From Hippopus hippopus (Eukaryota; Mollusca; Bivalvia; Cardiida; Cardiidae), in contig OX328097.1 of assembly GCA_946811185.2 (NCBI GenBank), positions 31,581,627 to 31,645,626 of the forward strand: a DNA stretch of 64,000 nt. The letters run 5' to 3'. This document shows positions 34,201-49,200 of the stretch, piece after piece (the stretch's first letter is position 1; every line of letters begins with the position of its first letter). The position numbers and the translations under genes were made by a program. The notes beneath the pieces are model-generated. The model saw only the letters and a list, made by a program, of their open reading frames with translations, was not told the origin of the DNA and did no database searches.

Positions 34201-37200
34201 ATGTCCAAATTACTTAGTGACTCGGTTTGCTGTTAGTTAAAATGGATTTAATGGATCCATAATTATGCTCCCTTCAACGAAGTGGGGGTATATTGCTTTG
34301 CTAATGTCGGTAGGTCGGTCGGTCGGTCGGTAGACCTTTCTTGTCTGGATGATAACTAGACACAGAATTGACCTAGGTTCGTCAAATTTGGCACAGACAT
34401 GCGTCTCGGAATGTAGATGATCCCTATTGATTTTGAGGTCAATCGGTCAAAGGTCAAGGTCAGTGACCGTCAACATGTTGATATATAGACCAAACCTTGT
34501 CCGGATGATAACTAGACACAGATTTGACCTAGGTTCGTCAAATTTGGCACAGACATGCGTCTCGGAGTGTAGATGATCCCTATCGATTTTGAGGTCAATC
34601 GGTCAAAGGTCAAGGTCACAGTGACCGTCAACATGTTGATATATAGACCAAACCTTGTCCGGATGATAACTAGACACAGATTTGACCTAGGTTCATCAAA
34701 TTTGGCACAGACACGCATCTTGGAGTGTAGATGATCCCTATTGATTTTGAGGTCAATCGATCAAAGGTCAAGGTCACAGTGACCGTCAACATGTTGATAT
34801 ATAGACCAAACCTTGTCCAGATGATAACTAGACACAGAATTGACCTAGGTTTGTCAAATTTGGCACAGACATGCGTCTCGGAGTGTAGATGATCCCTATC
34901 GATTTTGAGGTCAATCAGTCAAAGGTCAAGGTCACAGTGACCGTCAACATGTTGATATATAGACCAAACCTTGTCCGGATGATAACTAGACACTGAATTG
35001 ACCTAGGTTTGTCAAATTTGGCACAGACATTCGTCTTGGAGTGCAGATGATCCCTATCGATTTTGAAATTAATCCATCAAAGGTCAAGGTCACAGTGGCC
35101 TCCAACTTAATGATATATAGACCAAACCTTGTCCAGATGATAACTAGACACAGAATTGACATAGGTTCTTCAAATTCTGTACAGATATTCATCTCGGAGC
35201 GTAAATGATACCTATCGATTTTAAGATTAATCCATCACAGGTCAAGGTCACAGTGGCCTTCAACTTAATGATATATAGACCAAACCTTGTCCAGATGATA
35301 ACTAGACACAGAATTGACCTAGGTCCTTCAAATTCTGTACAGACATTCATCTTGGAGTGTAAATGATCCCTATCCGTGAAAGGTCAAGGTCACAGTGACC
35401 ACCAGATGATTCAGGGCCTGCGCTACCATTTGCCACTTGAGCAATTTGCTCAAAAAAAATTAAAGTGTCTCAAAAATCATCATATGTGGCTCAACTTGTG
35501 GCTCCAACATTTTATTCGCGTATTATCGGGGACGTAGTAAGCATTGAAGTCGACTGGGAAAAAGCGGAAGTTGAACGTGCGTGCCGAAAAGATAATCGAT
35601 AACCCAGTCTGTGTATCGGCAACTGTTTACAATCTTGTATATATACACACGCGATGTCTATAATTATGCGAACTGTTGACAGATTATCACATTTAACAAT
35701 TGAAGTGGGCTATAAATCAAAAAGATGACATCGATATTTCCCAATCAATTCTTTTGATATCAGTTTATGAACTGTGCCACTTCCTGTATCAATGTGGCAG
35801 TAGGGGGGCATGACTGTTTTACAAACAGACATCTTGTTATGTGTTGACTTGCTTGGTATATTACATCGTTGAGATCCATTAAACCCCTTTTTTCCAGAGC
35901 ATGGCTTATACTATACGGAACAAGCAGAAAAAGTCTTATATTTGAGTTGAAACTTTCAGAACCCAGTATGCAACTGAAATACAACTTTTTACAATTCTTA
36001 TTATGGTTGGCATATTTACCTGCCTTAACTCTTTCCATACCATAGACGACACCAGAAGCTTTTGTGGACAGTGTAGATTAAGATCAGACTGCACAGAACG
36101 CGTAGTCTGATCTCTGATCTACACTGTCCACTGTTTTATTCTAGCTTTTGAACGAATCCTTTCTTGATCTTGTAGCGGAACTATACTTTTGTAGCCATTG
36201 AAAAAATTTAATTTATCTATTCAGTAGCGAAAGAGTTAATTGAATACAAATGAGATAGGCTAGCCAAATTAGGCAAAATCTTGAGGTGTTTGTGCAATAC
36301 AGACTGAGCCTGAAGCATTTCTATTGAAAAAAAGGGATGCTTCACATCTGTTTAATTTATCTATTCAGTAGCGAAAGAGTTAATTTAATACAAATGAGAT
36401 AGGCTAGCCAAATTAGGCAAAGTGTTGGGGTGTTTGTGCTATACAGACTGAGCCTGAAGCATTTCTATTGAAAAAAAGGGATGCTTCACGTCTGTTTGGC
36501 TGCATGAAGTGCCCAAGCTTAAGGTGCCATTGCTTTATTTGTCGTGTTGGTATCATTTGCAATTTGTTTTGACCTGATGGTTGTAGTATTCAGAGTATAT
36601 ATTTGAAATCAGTGTGGCAAAAGAACCTGCTGTCTGTAAGAAGACATGACTGCTTCTTTAACAGCAATTTTCATTTCATCTCAGAAAGATAAAATTGATT
36701 TCCTTTCAGTGCTTCTTACTTGTGTCACTTAAACTGTGAATTTGTTCTGACACTAGGTCCGTGTATGGAAATATTTATGTAAATATGATGTCATTCAGAT
36801 TTCATCGACATGAACGGTAGCAATCGCCTTTAAAAAATTGAAACTAGTTTATAGCTGTTATTAAATACAATTGTATATTCTAATACATGTATGTTTTTGT
36901 AGATGTCAATGTTGACAGACCAGATGAAAAAGTTATCATTACTTATGTTGCCTCCTACTATCATTACTTTGCCAAGATGAAAAGTGAGATGACTGGAGGA
37001 AAAAGAATTGCAAAAGTAAGATGTGGTGATGTCTGCATAATTTGAGAAGGAAGAAATCACTTAAAACTGTTGTAATGATAGCAAATTGAAAATTTTACCG
37101 AACAGTATTTTTACTAATTAGTAGTCTCAATTTAAAAATAATGCCAGTATAACTACAAGTGTATATACGAGATCCAATAGGTCTTTAACCTCTCTGTTAA

Positions 37201-40200
37201 TTGTTGCTGATAGGTGAAAAAGAAACTGACAATGTTTACCATGAAAAATAAGATTATGTATTATTAGATAAAGTACTTTTTGTTTACTGTAAATTTTAGT
37301 ACCCAAAAATGATACTACCATCTAGGATTTTGACCACCAACCAGCTCATATAACAAAATATTTTTGTCAAATTTTACAATGCAGACAGGACATTTTCCTT
37401 ACTCTTATATCTTTAGCCTTTGTACCTTACACAGTAGGTTTTGCTTGGTTGAAAATTAGACTGTACAATAATACATTGAAATGATTTTTGTATCTTTTCT
37501 GTACAACAGATTGTGGGATCCATGTTGGAGCTAGAGAAGATGGTAGATGACTATGAAGCACTGACCAGTGTTCTGTTGGAGTGGATCAAGGCCAAAATCA
37601 CCATCTTGAATAGCCGCAACTTCCCCAACTCCTTAGAGGGTATTCAGAAAGAACTAATTACATTTAAAGAATACAGAACAGTGGAAAAACCTCCTAAGTA
37701 AGGAAAGCTGCTATTAATGCATTTCTGTGCAAACATTCTAGACAGTGGTTTAGAGACTTTTTTCATTGAATTATCCATGTTGGGCAACGAGTTCCTCAGT
37801 TTAACCCTTTACTGCATAATTCCAACTTTTAACGACCCCAAGGAAAAGGACTTTTTTAAAAAAAAAAACTGTGGGAAAAGGAGAAAATGTTGGTAACCAG
37901 CATTTTCTCCTTTTCCCACAATGTTTTCTACCCTTTACACAAACGTTCCCAAATTTGTGCAATATTTAATTTGTTGTCTGCAAATTCAATCAAGTTCATT
38001 GTATTTCATTGTTTTGAAAAAAGAATAATGAGCCATGCTCAGTGAAAAGGGAGCTTAATTCATCTGCAAAAATTATCAAGCCATGTCAGCCTGCGCAGGC
38101 TGACATGGGTCGAAACTTTTTGCTATTTGTGAATTTTATGTGTGTCCAAGGATTACCTTATGATCCAGCTGGTTGATAGACAAAATGGGTTTTATTTATC
38201 CATTACCATGTGATGACTTGCTTGGTATGATGCATCATGGAGATGCATTAGCCCTTTACCAAACAATCCCTGGTTTTCACGACTCTGGGAAAGAAGGCTA
38301 TTGAAAACATTTAGGGAAAAGGAGAAAATGCTGGTAACCAGCATTTTCTCCTTTTCCCACAATGTTTTCTACCCATCAGAGACCTAAAGCTCATTTGTAC
38401 CAATTCTGAATTTGTCGTCTGTGGATGCTGTCATTTTTGGAAGAGTCTAAAATTTGTCGTTTGGGAAAGGGTTAAACCCCCTTTTACCAGAGTGCAGCTC
38501 AAATATATATATACTAATGAGTGGATGTCTTACTCAGTAAAATGTTCAGTGAAACACTGCCTAGATTTAATATTTAAACAAACAATTATCCTGTATTTTT
38601 CTTCTTGATCACTTTTTGCCAAATACTGTTTCTTATTTTGAAAATATTGTTGTCATTACAGATTGAGAGAAAAGGGTAACCTTGAAGCCCAGTTCTTCAA
38701 CATACAGGCTAGACTGAAGGCCAATGGACAGAGAGCCTACAACCCACCAGAAGGTTATCTTATACATGACATTGAGAGTGCCTGGATGAAGCTGGAAAAG
38801 TCAGAACATGGCAGAGAGACAGCACTCAGAGACGAACTAATCAGGTATTTTTGGAACAATTTTTGCTTTTGTGGATCATTACATCAGCCTTGGATGTGAA
38901 AGTTGTAGCAATAGACTTAAAACATCGATATGAACTCTTTGCCAAGCAAATCTGTGTTTTAACCCTTTACCACATAATTCCGAGTTTTAACAACCCTGAT
39001 GAAGAAGGGTTTTGAAAACATTGTCGAAAAAGGAGAAATGCTGGTAGTCAGCATTTTCCCTTTTTCCCACAATGTTGTCTACCCTTTCAAAGAGAGAAAT
39101 CATCAATTTAGCAACACTTGATTTTCCCTCTGCAAATGCTTTGAATTTGGTCCAGTCCGAAAATTTTGTCGTTTGGTAAAGAGTTAATGACCCCTGTGAA
39201 AAAGGCTTTTGAAAACACAGCAGGATAAGGAGAAAATGCTGGTAACCAGCATTTTCTCCTTTTCTCACAGTTATTTTCCTGTTTACATGAACAAGTTTCA
39301 TTCTTTGAGTCACATCTAATTTGTCCTCTGCAAAAACTTTCAACATGTACTAGTCTAAAATTCTTTTTATTTGGTAAAGGGTTAAATGTTAACAATTAAC
39401 ATGCATTCAAGTTTATCACATGAATATGTAAAAAAAAAAATGTTGTGACATAGAGAAAATAGTTATCAGAAGTTTGTTCTTTTTATCAGAATGTTTTGAA
39501 AATTGCAATGCAAAAACATGGTCGTCTGCACTGGAGGTAATTATTGATGAATCATACAGAAATACTACAGCAGCTGTTGATATTTACCCATCTTGTCATT
39601 TGATTCTTTCAGACAAGAGAGATTGGAACAGCTTGCCCAGAGGTTCAGAAGAAAGGTAGATCATTTTGTGTTACTATGCTTCCCGAAGAGGGAGCATATA
39701 GTCACCACTTTGTCTGTCCGTCCGTTCTTCCGTCTGTCTGTCAGTCAGTCCGTCCGTCCGTCTGAAGCCATTTCTCCACAACCCCTGGACCAAATTGGAT
39801 GAAACTTCATATATGGGAAAAGGGTGCTTAATGTCTTATAAGTTATTGCCCTTTGTAAATTTTAACTGGTTTTTTTTGTCCGGGGCATAACTTAGAAAGT
39901 ATAGAAGGTGGTAACTTCAAACTTCACATACAGATAGATCACATAAAGGAGAAGTGCAGTGTACAAGAACCATGACTCTTTCCCATTTATTTTTGGGATT
40001 ATTGCCCTTTTTAAATTTTAACTTGAAATTTTTATCCAGTGAAAACTTTCAAAGTAAAAAAGCTAGTAACTTCAAACTTCATATACAGATAGGCCACAAG
40101 GAGAAGTGCAGTGTACAATAACCATAACTCTATTCCCACTTTTTTTAGAGTTACTGCCCTTTGTAAATTTTAACTTTGGATTTTTGTCCGGGGCATAACT

Positions 40201-43200
40201 TCGAAAGTATAGAAGCTAGTAACTTCAAACTTCACACACAGATAGATCACATAATGGAGAAGTGCAGTGTACTTATATTTTTTGGGGTTATTGCCCTTTG
40301 TAAATCTAACTTTAAATTTTTGTCAGGGGCATAACTTCCCAAGTATAGAAATTAGTTACTTCAAACTTTATATACAGATAGACCACATTATCGAGAAGTG
40401 CAGTGTACAAAAACCATAACTCTATTCCCACTATTTTTAGAGTTATTGCCTTTTGTAAATTTTAACTTTAGATTTTTGTTTGTGGCATAACTTCCAAAGT
40501 ATAAAACCTAGTGACTTCAAACTTCATATACAGATAGACCACATTAATGAGAAGTGCAGTGTACAAGAAACATAACTCTATTCCCACTAGTTTTAGAGTT
40601 ATTTCACTTTGTAAATTTTAAATTTTGTTTTTTGTCTGGAGCATAACAGTTACTTATAAAATGACACCTGTTCTGTGACAAGGCGCTTTGTGGGGGTATG
40701 TGGCACTTGTGACAGTTCTAGTTTCATTCTTTCCTGTTTATACTAAGCTGTGTTATAGAAAAAGAGGGCCTATAACAAACTCAAACACGAAGTTTATAAA
40801 TGTTTAATCTGATTTTTTTTTCCAGACAATTTTACCATTACTATATTAGTAATGTTTGATTTACAGATTGTTCACATTGACAGGAAGTTTTACTCCACTG
40901 TTCCAAGAGTTATGCCCCTTCTTTATTTAATTATTTGAAAATTGGCAAATGCAGTTTGGCAGACGGGAGCAAACACAAGTAGCCTGTTTCACCCCCACCC
41001 TCCTCTCCCGTGACCAACCATTTACCGACCGCCTTCACTTTCCTAAAAAGAGACCTGTTCGGGGAGCATAATCCATCTACGACAGCTCTTGTTCATAATG
41101 GTCATTATTAGATTCTCTGTCCTTAGTTGTGATCAGAGAAAGAAGGAAGAAGGCGACTTGACCTTCTGCCTTTTATTAACCTTTAAAGTGCCAAATAAAC
41201 CCAACTTATGTGTTCAGTCCACAGAAAATATGTCCCAAATAATTGCAATTTTAAGGTTGTTTTTGTCCAAAATGTCTCGGGTGAAAGGAAAGTGTAGATC
41301 AACGATCAGAGTGCATATTTTGTGCTGTTTGATCTTGATCTACACTTGCCACAGAAGCAAGTAAGATAGTGAGAGATGTAAAAAATAACTTTGATTACAT
41401 CCTTGTGTAGTGATAATCAAGATGTATTAAGGATTGATACATGCATACATGTGAAAACAGTGTTACACAAGGAGAAACTTCTCATTTACAAACAAGCTCA
41501 TTTTGCCACAATATTTTCAAAAGTTGTCTGCTGCAAAATGCAATTTAAAAAAAAAGTAAGCTCAAATGATGGATTTCTATGGGTATCTTTCTATGGGTAG
41601 AAACCATTATGAGAAGAAGTCAACAGCATTTCCTCGTTTTCCCCACAATGCTATATTAAAAAAAAAAACATCCTTGTTGGGGTAGCTTAAACACAGGATT
41701 TGTTTGATAAAGGATTAAAGAGACAGTTCATGTTTTTTTTCCCTCTGGTATTTTCATGATTCATGTTTTACTGTACTTATTTTAGGCTGAGATTAGAGAG
41801 TCATGGCTGATGGACATGACCCAGATTCTGGACGAAGAAATAGCTTGTAGCAGTGCAGCACAGGCTGAGGCTGCCATAAAGAAACATGAGGCTATCAGTG
41901 CTGAAATACTAGCAAGAGTAAGTTTTTTTTTTCACATGGCATTATGGTAATTTTATCTGTAATTCTTTTCCACACAGCAAAATTTCAGGCTAGCCTATAT
42001 TTAAGGAACTTATAAATTCAAATGTTATTCAAATAATAGTATTCATCCTTTAATAAGTAGGAAACATAGTGGGAAATAGTTTCTCTTTTTCCCACATTGT
42101 TTTCAAAAGTCTTCTTTCTCAGGGTTGTTGAAACTTGGGGTTGTGTAGTAGAGGGTGAAAAGACTTATCTGTCTGTAAATGTTAGTAAGGACAGGTTTTT
42201 ATGAGGAAGGTGCTTTGCTTCCAGGATATGCATATTTAGTTTAACCCATAGAAGGCTGATATACCAGTAAAATCAACCCTTTACCAAGCTGTCCTATATT
42301 TCTATGTTGCTTAACAGGATTTTCTCCTTACATTCATACCCTTAACCCTTTACTAAACAACAAAATTTTAGACTAGTCCAAATTGAAAGCATTTGCAGAC
42401 GACAATTAAACGTGACTCAAAAATTGAAACTTGACTTTGGAAGAGTAGAAAACATTGTGGGAAAAGGAGAAGATGCAGGTTACCAGCATTTTCTCCTTTT
42501 CCCACAATATTTTCAGAAGACCTCTTCCTCAGGATCATTAAAACCAGGGATTATGTGGTAAAGGGTTAAGAAGACAAATCAGGTCATATTGGACACATTT
42601 AATTTGTCGTCTGTAAATGCTTTCAATTTGCACTGGTCTGAAATTTTGCAGTCTGCTGAGTACAACTTTAGTAGCTCTTCGGAGACAGTGTTGATAAAGA
42701 TCAGACTGCCTTTTACGGGCCATGTAGATAAATGATCAGACTGTTTATTTTGTGAAGTCGGGTCTTTGATCTACACTGTTTGCTTTTTTGTGGAATATTC
42801 TGGTCAAAACCATGTTGAAATTGCGATGATTTGATCCATTTCCCTGATTGAGAAAGTCCATTTGATTCATTTTGGACTCTGGCTAATGATGGCAGTATTG
42901 TTCAGAATGGAAGTGAAACTTCTTACACACAGAAATATAAATAGACTTGCATATTTCAGCTTTAAATTCTTTCGTTTTTCCATAACAGAAAGACAGATAT
43001 AAGGCTCTAAACACACTTGCAGTGGAACTTGTTCAAGGAAATTACCATAACAAACAAGCGATACAAAAAAAGTGAGTAGTAATTGATCTGATGTGATTGA
43101 AAACTAGATTTCTTCTTGGCAAATTTAATGAAAAAAAAAAGTGTGACAAAAAAATTTTCTGTATTTACCTACCTAGATAGCCTCTGAGAACTCGACAGTC

Positions 43201-46200
43201 AATACATGTTGAAAACAAGACAGATATCTAATCTTTTTCTATTTTCCTGTGAAGTTTCCTACCTTCTTAGGGGGGAGCTGCTATCAAGTAATATGCTTAG
43301 AATACATGAAAATCATGCTTGGTTGTCAAATACAGCTATTGGCACAGTCAATAAAAGAGCTTACTCATAATTTCAAGGTCAGATGTTTGATTCTACATCA
43401 TAAAAAATTCTGTTGTACAATGTTTTATATTCACTGGCAAGTGAGATTAAGTAGCAAAATGGTAGTGATTACTGCCCTTTCAGTAAACTTCTTTTCCTAT
43501 ATTATTCTTTGTAAGAATCGTATGTAAGTTGCATGGTGCAAATTGTTTTCTGAAATTGTATGATGAATTTGTATTTAATAAGTACTTTGTTGCTTTTCAT
43601 TCTGACTTTATCTAGAATCAAACACTGATTTTTGTCACACTGCAAAGTTACCGAGACTGAAGAAGCTCTTAGATTTATAAAAGCAATGTAACTTTGTTTG
43701 CAGACACTGTATCAAAGTCAGAATGCACAGAATATGCAGTCTGATCTTCGACTAACAGTGTTTCTTAGTTTGTAAATATGTTTCAAAGAATGGTTATTTG
43801 TTGAACACAGTATAAGTTGGTTTGATTTACCTTACAGAGATGACTATATCAGGAAGAAATGGGAGGAATTACTGGCCAAACTTGACCAAAGAAAACAGGT
43901 GCTTGCTGGCTTCAATAACCTGATGGCCATGTTTAGGGAAATTGAAACCATTCAGGAGGAACTTAAAGAAGTTGAGGTAAAATCTAGATTTCCTTTTGTT
44001 TGTGACCAAGCTTTCATTCCAAAGTCAAATGATGTAATTAATTTCAGCATTATTTACGTTATAATACTGTCATTGGCTTCAAACTCACTGTCAGATGAAA
44101 TTTAATGGTGAACTCAACATCTGAAGATGTTAATTTTGAAGGGCTCTTAGTCTTAGAGAATCATAAATTACGTTTAACCCTTTGCAATACAAGAAAATAT
44201 TAGAGTCATCTATTGAAAGCACCTGTAGCCAACAAAGTAAATGTGGCTCAATAATGGGGTTTGTCTTCAAAAGAGCATACAACAAAAGGTTTTAATAAGT
44301 CCCCTACCTTAGGCTCATTAAAGCCTGGCATTGTTGTCAAACAAACCCTATGACACACAGTCCTGAATTTTAATGACCTTTTCGGAGATGGCTTTTCAAA
44401 ACATTGTGGGAAAAAATGCTGTAACCAGCATTTTCTCTTTTTTCAACAATGTTTTCTACCTTGTCACAGACCTTTCAGAAGTATGCACCTGGAAACTGAA
44501 AATATCCTAATGAAATGTGAATAATCAACATCAATTAATGATTGACACAAACCTGTGAAAATGTTGTGGCAAAATGAGAAATTGCTTGTTATATATTCCC
44601 GCTTTGCCATAATATTTTCAAAAGTGATCAGATGAAAGTGAAACAGATCACTGCTAGTATAAATATGTTAAGGGAAAGATAAGAACTTTATTTTAAGTAT
44701 TGTTGAAATAGGGAATCAAGGTCAAATGGCCTAGATGCTGCAGCAGAATATTTGATACTTTAATACAAAGGGAAAAATGCATTGACTTGATCAAATAATT
44801 ATATGGTTATCTCCCTTGGACAAGATTTTAGCACTATTGGTAAGATGCAAGATATGTCATAATTTTCTAATTCAATCTGTAGCCAAACACTAACTGTATT
44901 AGGACTAATTGTAAGGCTGATTTGAACAGAATATCCATAAAAATATGAAAGTATACAGACTGCAAGTTCTGAAGAGTTTAATGCTTATCGACAAAAGCAT
45001 TTTTAGTTGCCCTAAAATCACAAAAAAAAAAACCCTGCACAATGCATATAGGTTTACGAGAAATATCCATATCAGATTTATAATAGGTCACTTGTGAAAA
45101 AAAAGTTAATGTAGTTGAAACCATCTAAACTGTAGAAAAATTGACATTAACCCTTTGTCAAACAATCTCAAGTTTCAGCAACCCTGAGGAAGAGGCCTTT
45201 TGAAAACATTGTTGGAAAAGGAGAAAATGATGTTAACCAGCATTTTCCTGTTTGCTCACAATGGTTTCGGTCTTTTCAGAAACAAAGCCTATCATTTGAG
45301 CCACATTTAATTTGTCATTTAGAATAGCTTTAAATTCAACTGGTCTAAAATTGTGTCGTTTGGTAAGAATTAAGAAAGCATAAAAAAGACAGAAAAAACA
45401 CTTGACTTTCATGCCTTTCCTGTCTGCCCTGTTACAGAACAAAGTGAAGATAGAGGATTGTGGGAAGCACCTGCAGGCCACTGATGACTATATCCAGCAA
45501 CACAGTCTACAGGAGGCACAGTTACACAGTCTGGCCAAACGTGTTCGTAACCTTAACAGACGATCAAAGCAATACTCTGACCCAAGCCATGCTGAGACGA
45601 AGGCTCTTGAGAAACGATTGGATGACTTGAATGCAGAGCTTGAGAGGTAGGGTTAGTTAAGATTCAGAATAGAAAAGGGAGAAATGTTTCGTTTCATCTA
45701 CAATGTTACAATGAATTCATCTATTAACTCTTTACCAGACTCTAAATTGAAGACTTGTCCAGATTAAATGCCTTTGCAGACAAAAAATATGGCTCCAAGG
45801 ATGGGGTTTGTCTTAGAGTGGATAGAAAACAATATGGGAAAAGGAGAAAATGCTGGTTTCAAGCATTTTCTGTTTCCACATTGTTTACTAAAACTGTTTG
45901 CACCATGGTTGTTAAGGTAGTAACCTCCTAATGGAAGACAGCTATTTCCACTATAATATTATCCTACAAAATGTGCTATAATTAAAAATGAGTATTATTG
46001 TACTACTTTAACCGAGCCACTTTTTCCTTTTTTTCCTTCACAGAATTATCATTGTATAAATCTAAAACCACTATATTCTCATTACAAAGATAGATAATAA
46101 TTACCTCCTTTTTCAGGAAACTAACAAGTAACAACAAATAATTTCAAGATAGACATCAAAGGAATTTCTGGTCGGTTAGAAATGTGCAAAAGTATTATAT

Positions 46201-49200
46201 CAGTATAGATCCTTATTTATCAACTAATAAGAAATTTTATTCCATGTTGTACTAGAAGCGTAAGGATGGTAATACCTTAAAACTCTAGATTGTTTGGCAG
46301 AAAAAATCATAATAGCAAAGAGATGAATTCCTCATCAGGGGAGAAGATTCTTTGTCTTGATTTGGTCAAGTACAATATTTGATGCCCCTTCCCTTGTTTG
46401 CTTCTTGAAAACAGTAATTGTTCCTTTTCTCACAGTGGTTGCCATGGCATTAATAGATGTTACTTTCCTTTCCAAACATTTCTCTTTTAACTCTTTACCA
46501 AATGACTAAATTTTGGACTGATTCAAATTGTAAGCATTTGCAGATGACAAATTTAATGTGGCCAAAATAATGAAATATATCTTGGAAAAGGTACAAAACA
46601 TTGTGAGAAAAGGCCAAAATGCTGGTTACCAGAGCGTATCTATGTCAGGTCATTAAAACTAGGGATTTTGTGGTAAATGGTTATGTCACTTGTAACAGTG
46701 CTTATCCAGATCTAACTGTAGTTTGTACAGTGATTGCCTTTACGTCTGAAAGCTTTAACTGTCAGTTTCTTTTATTCCCTATTTTCAGGGTGAACAACAT
46801 GAGTAATAAGAGAAAGAAAAATTTAGATGTTGCCAAGACATATTTCCAGTTTTTACAAGATTCAGAGGAAGAGGAACGCTGGGTAACAGAGAAAATTGGG
46901 GTGGTGAAACAGACAGACATAGGCAAAGACCTGAATGCTGCCTGTACATTGCTGAAAAGACACGAGGTGTGCAATATATATTAACCATGCTTGGCAAAAG
47001 GGGGCTTAATGCATCTCCGTGATGTATGATACCATGTCATCACAGTAGTATACATCCCCAAAATCCATTTTGTATAACAACCTACTGAATCTTGAGGTAC
47101 ACCGGTCCTTTGACATACAGAAAATTGACCGATAGTGAAAAGTTTCAGCCCAGGTCAGCCTGCGCAGAGTGCGCAGGCTGACCTGGGTCGATACTTTTCA
47201 CAAATGCATTAAGTCCCCTTTTCACAGAGCTGACTCATATATCAAACACTACTTCTTGACTTTTGGCTCCTTTGCTTTTGACATTTTTGTAGGTTTGATG
47301 GATGTTTTTATGAAAGATAAAGCCACTCTTTAGTTACTGACCAGTTGACTCATTACTTCCAAAAACGAATTTGAGTTATCAGACACCTCTGAAAACATAA
47401 ATAGATACATAGAAATACACAGGTTTAAAACAAAACTACGAGTGAAACCAGTGTGCAAAGGTAGAAAGTTAGTTATCAGGAAATTTGCTTTTTGTCACAA
47501 TGTTTTCAAGGTTGTCTCTAGCAATGAATTCAAAAGAGTTAGCAGTAATCATAATAAGACTCCAGCTACCTTGAACTGCCATACTCTGATAGTGCACTTT
47601 GTCGACAAATGGAAGTTTGACTCCTTACCAAACAGCAAAATTTTAGACTGGTCCAAAGTGAAATCCTTTGCAGACAAAAAACTAAATGTTGCTCAACTGG
47701 TAAGGTTTGTCTGTGATAGGATAGAAAACCTTCTGGTTATCAGCATTTTCTCATTTTTCCATAGTGTTTTCCAAAGTTCTTTTTTTCCAGGGGCGTTAAA
47801 AGTTGGTATTGTTGGGTAGAGGGTTAACTTTGTGAAATAAACTTCACTCTATTCTGAAGCGTCCTCAAATTTGGACCAATAAATTACCTTTATAAACATG
47901 TACATATTTGTTTGGAAGCAAGGAGAAGGTATAGAAGAAAAAACGAAAAATTAGAAAATTTGACTGCACAACAAAATTGTTAAAATCCCTTTCCTGTGCA
48001 TGTACCACCACAAAAAATATAATGTGATTTAAATTTTTCCCAATTAGCAAGTTGAGGCTGAGATGAGTGGCCGGTTCCCAGAATGTGAAAAAGTGTGTGC
48101 TGTTGGACAAGAATTGGTAAACAAAGGACACAAAGCAAAATCAGAGATTGGTTCTCGTATCAGGAACTTGATGGACCTGTGGAAAACATTACAGGAACTT
48201 GCAAAAGCCAGAAGGACTAAGCTTGAGGATGCGGTTGAGGCACATCAGGTGAGTACCAGTACTTATGTGTATAATCTTCCTCAACCCTTTAGCACCCAAT
48301 CCTTAGTTTTAACGACCCTGAAGAAAAAGGCTTTTAAAACATTGTGGGAAAAGGAGAAGATGCTGGTAAACAGCATTTTCTCCTTTTCCCACTATGTTTT
48401 CTACCCTATCAAAGTCAGAAATCATAACAATGTGGGAAATGGAGAAAATGCTGGTTACCAGCATTTTCCACTTTACCCATAATGTTTTCAAAAGCCTATG
48501 AACTCAAGGTCCTTGAAACATAGAATTGTTTGGTAGAGAGTTAATATAGTTTGTGTTCATAGGCACGAGGATTATAGAGATTGCATGATATACTTTCCAG
48601 GGTTTGTTGAAAACCATTACAATTTGATTAATTCCTCTCTCATGGACAGATGAACATTTTCTTGATTTTAAACTATTTTAAGAATTCTTTCTTAACCATC
48701 ACTACAAGGAAGGTATTTTGAAATAATGTTGATTTTTTTTTCAGACATAAAGGTTTCACTCAGCAGCAATCTGTTGCAGGTTTTGCCTCGCCCTAGAGGT
48801 GACTGCTTAACTCTTTCTCAAACGACAAAATTTTAGACTTTTCCAAAATGAACTAGTTTGCAGACAGCAATTTTAGTGTGGCTCAAATGTTGAGATTTGC
48901 ATTTGAAAGGGTAGAAAACATTTTGGGAAAAGGAGAAAATGCTGGTCACCAGCATTTTCTCCTTTTTCCTACATGTTTTCAAAAGCCTTCTCTGTCAGGG
49001 TCGTTGAAACTCGGGATTGTGTAGTAAACGGTTAAAGGAAAGCTTGATTTTATATATTCTTGTTAACCTTTCTAAAGATGTATGCTTACTTGTTCTGTAT
49101 GCTGCTTCTAAGAACATGCAATTGGTATGATTTTCTCAAATATCACTATGGCTTTTCAGTATTATGCCGATGCAAATGAGGCTGACTCGTGGATGAAAGA

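Noticed and set aside
35413..35760. Possible exon or promoter in the CpG-richer stretch after the 158-bp array
   Set aside because: No sustained frame, no domain and no convincing splice pair; left as unannotated intron.
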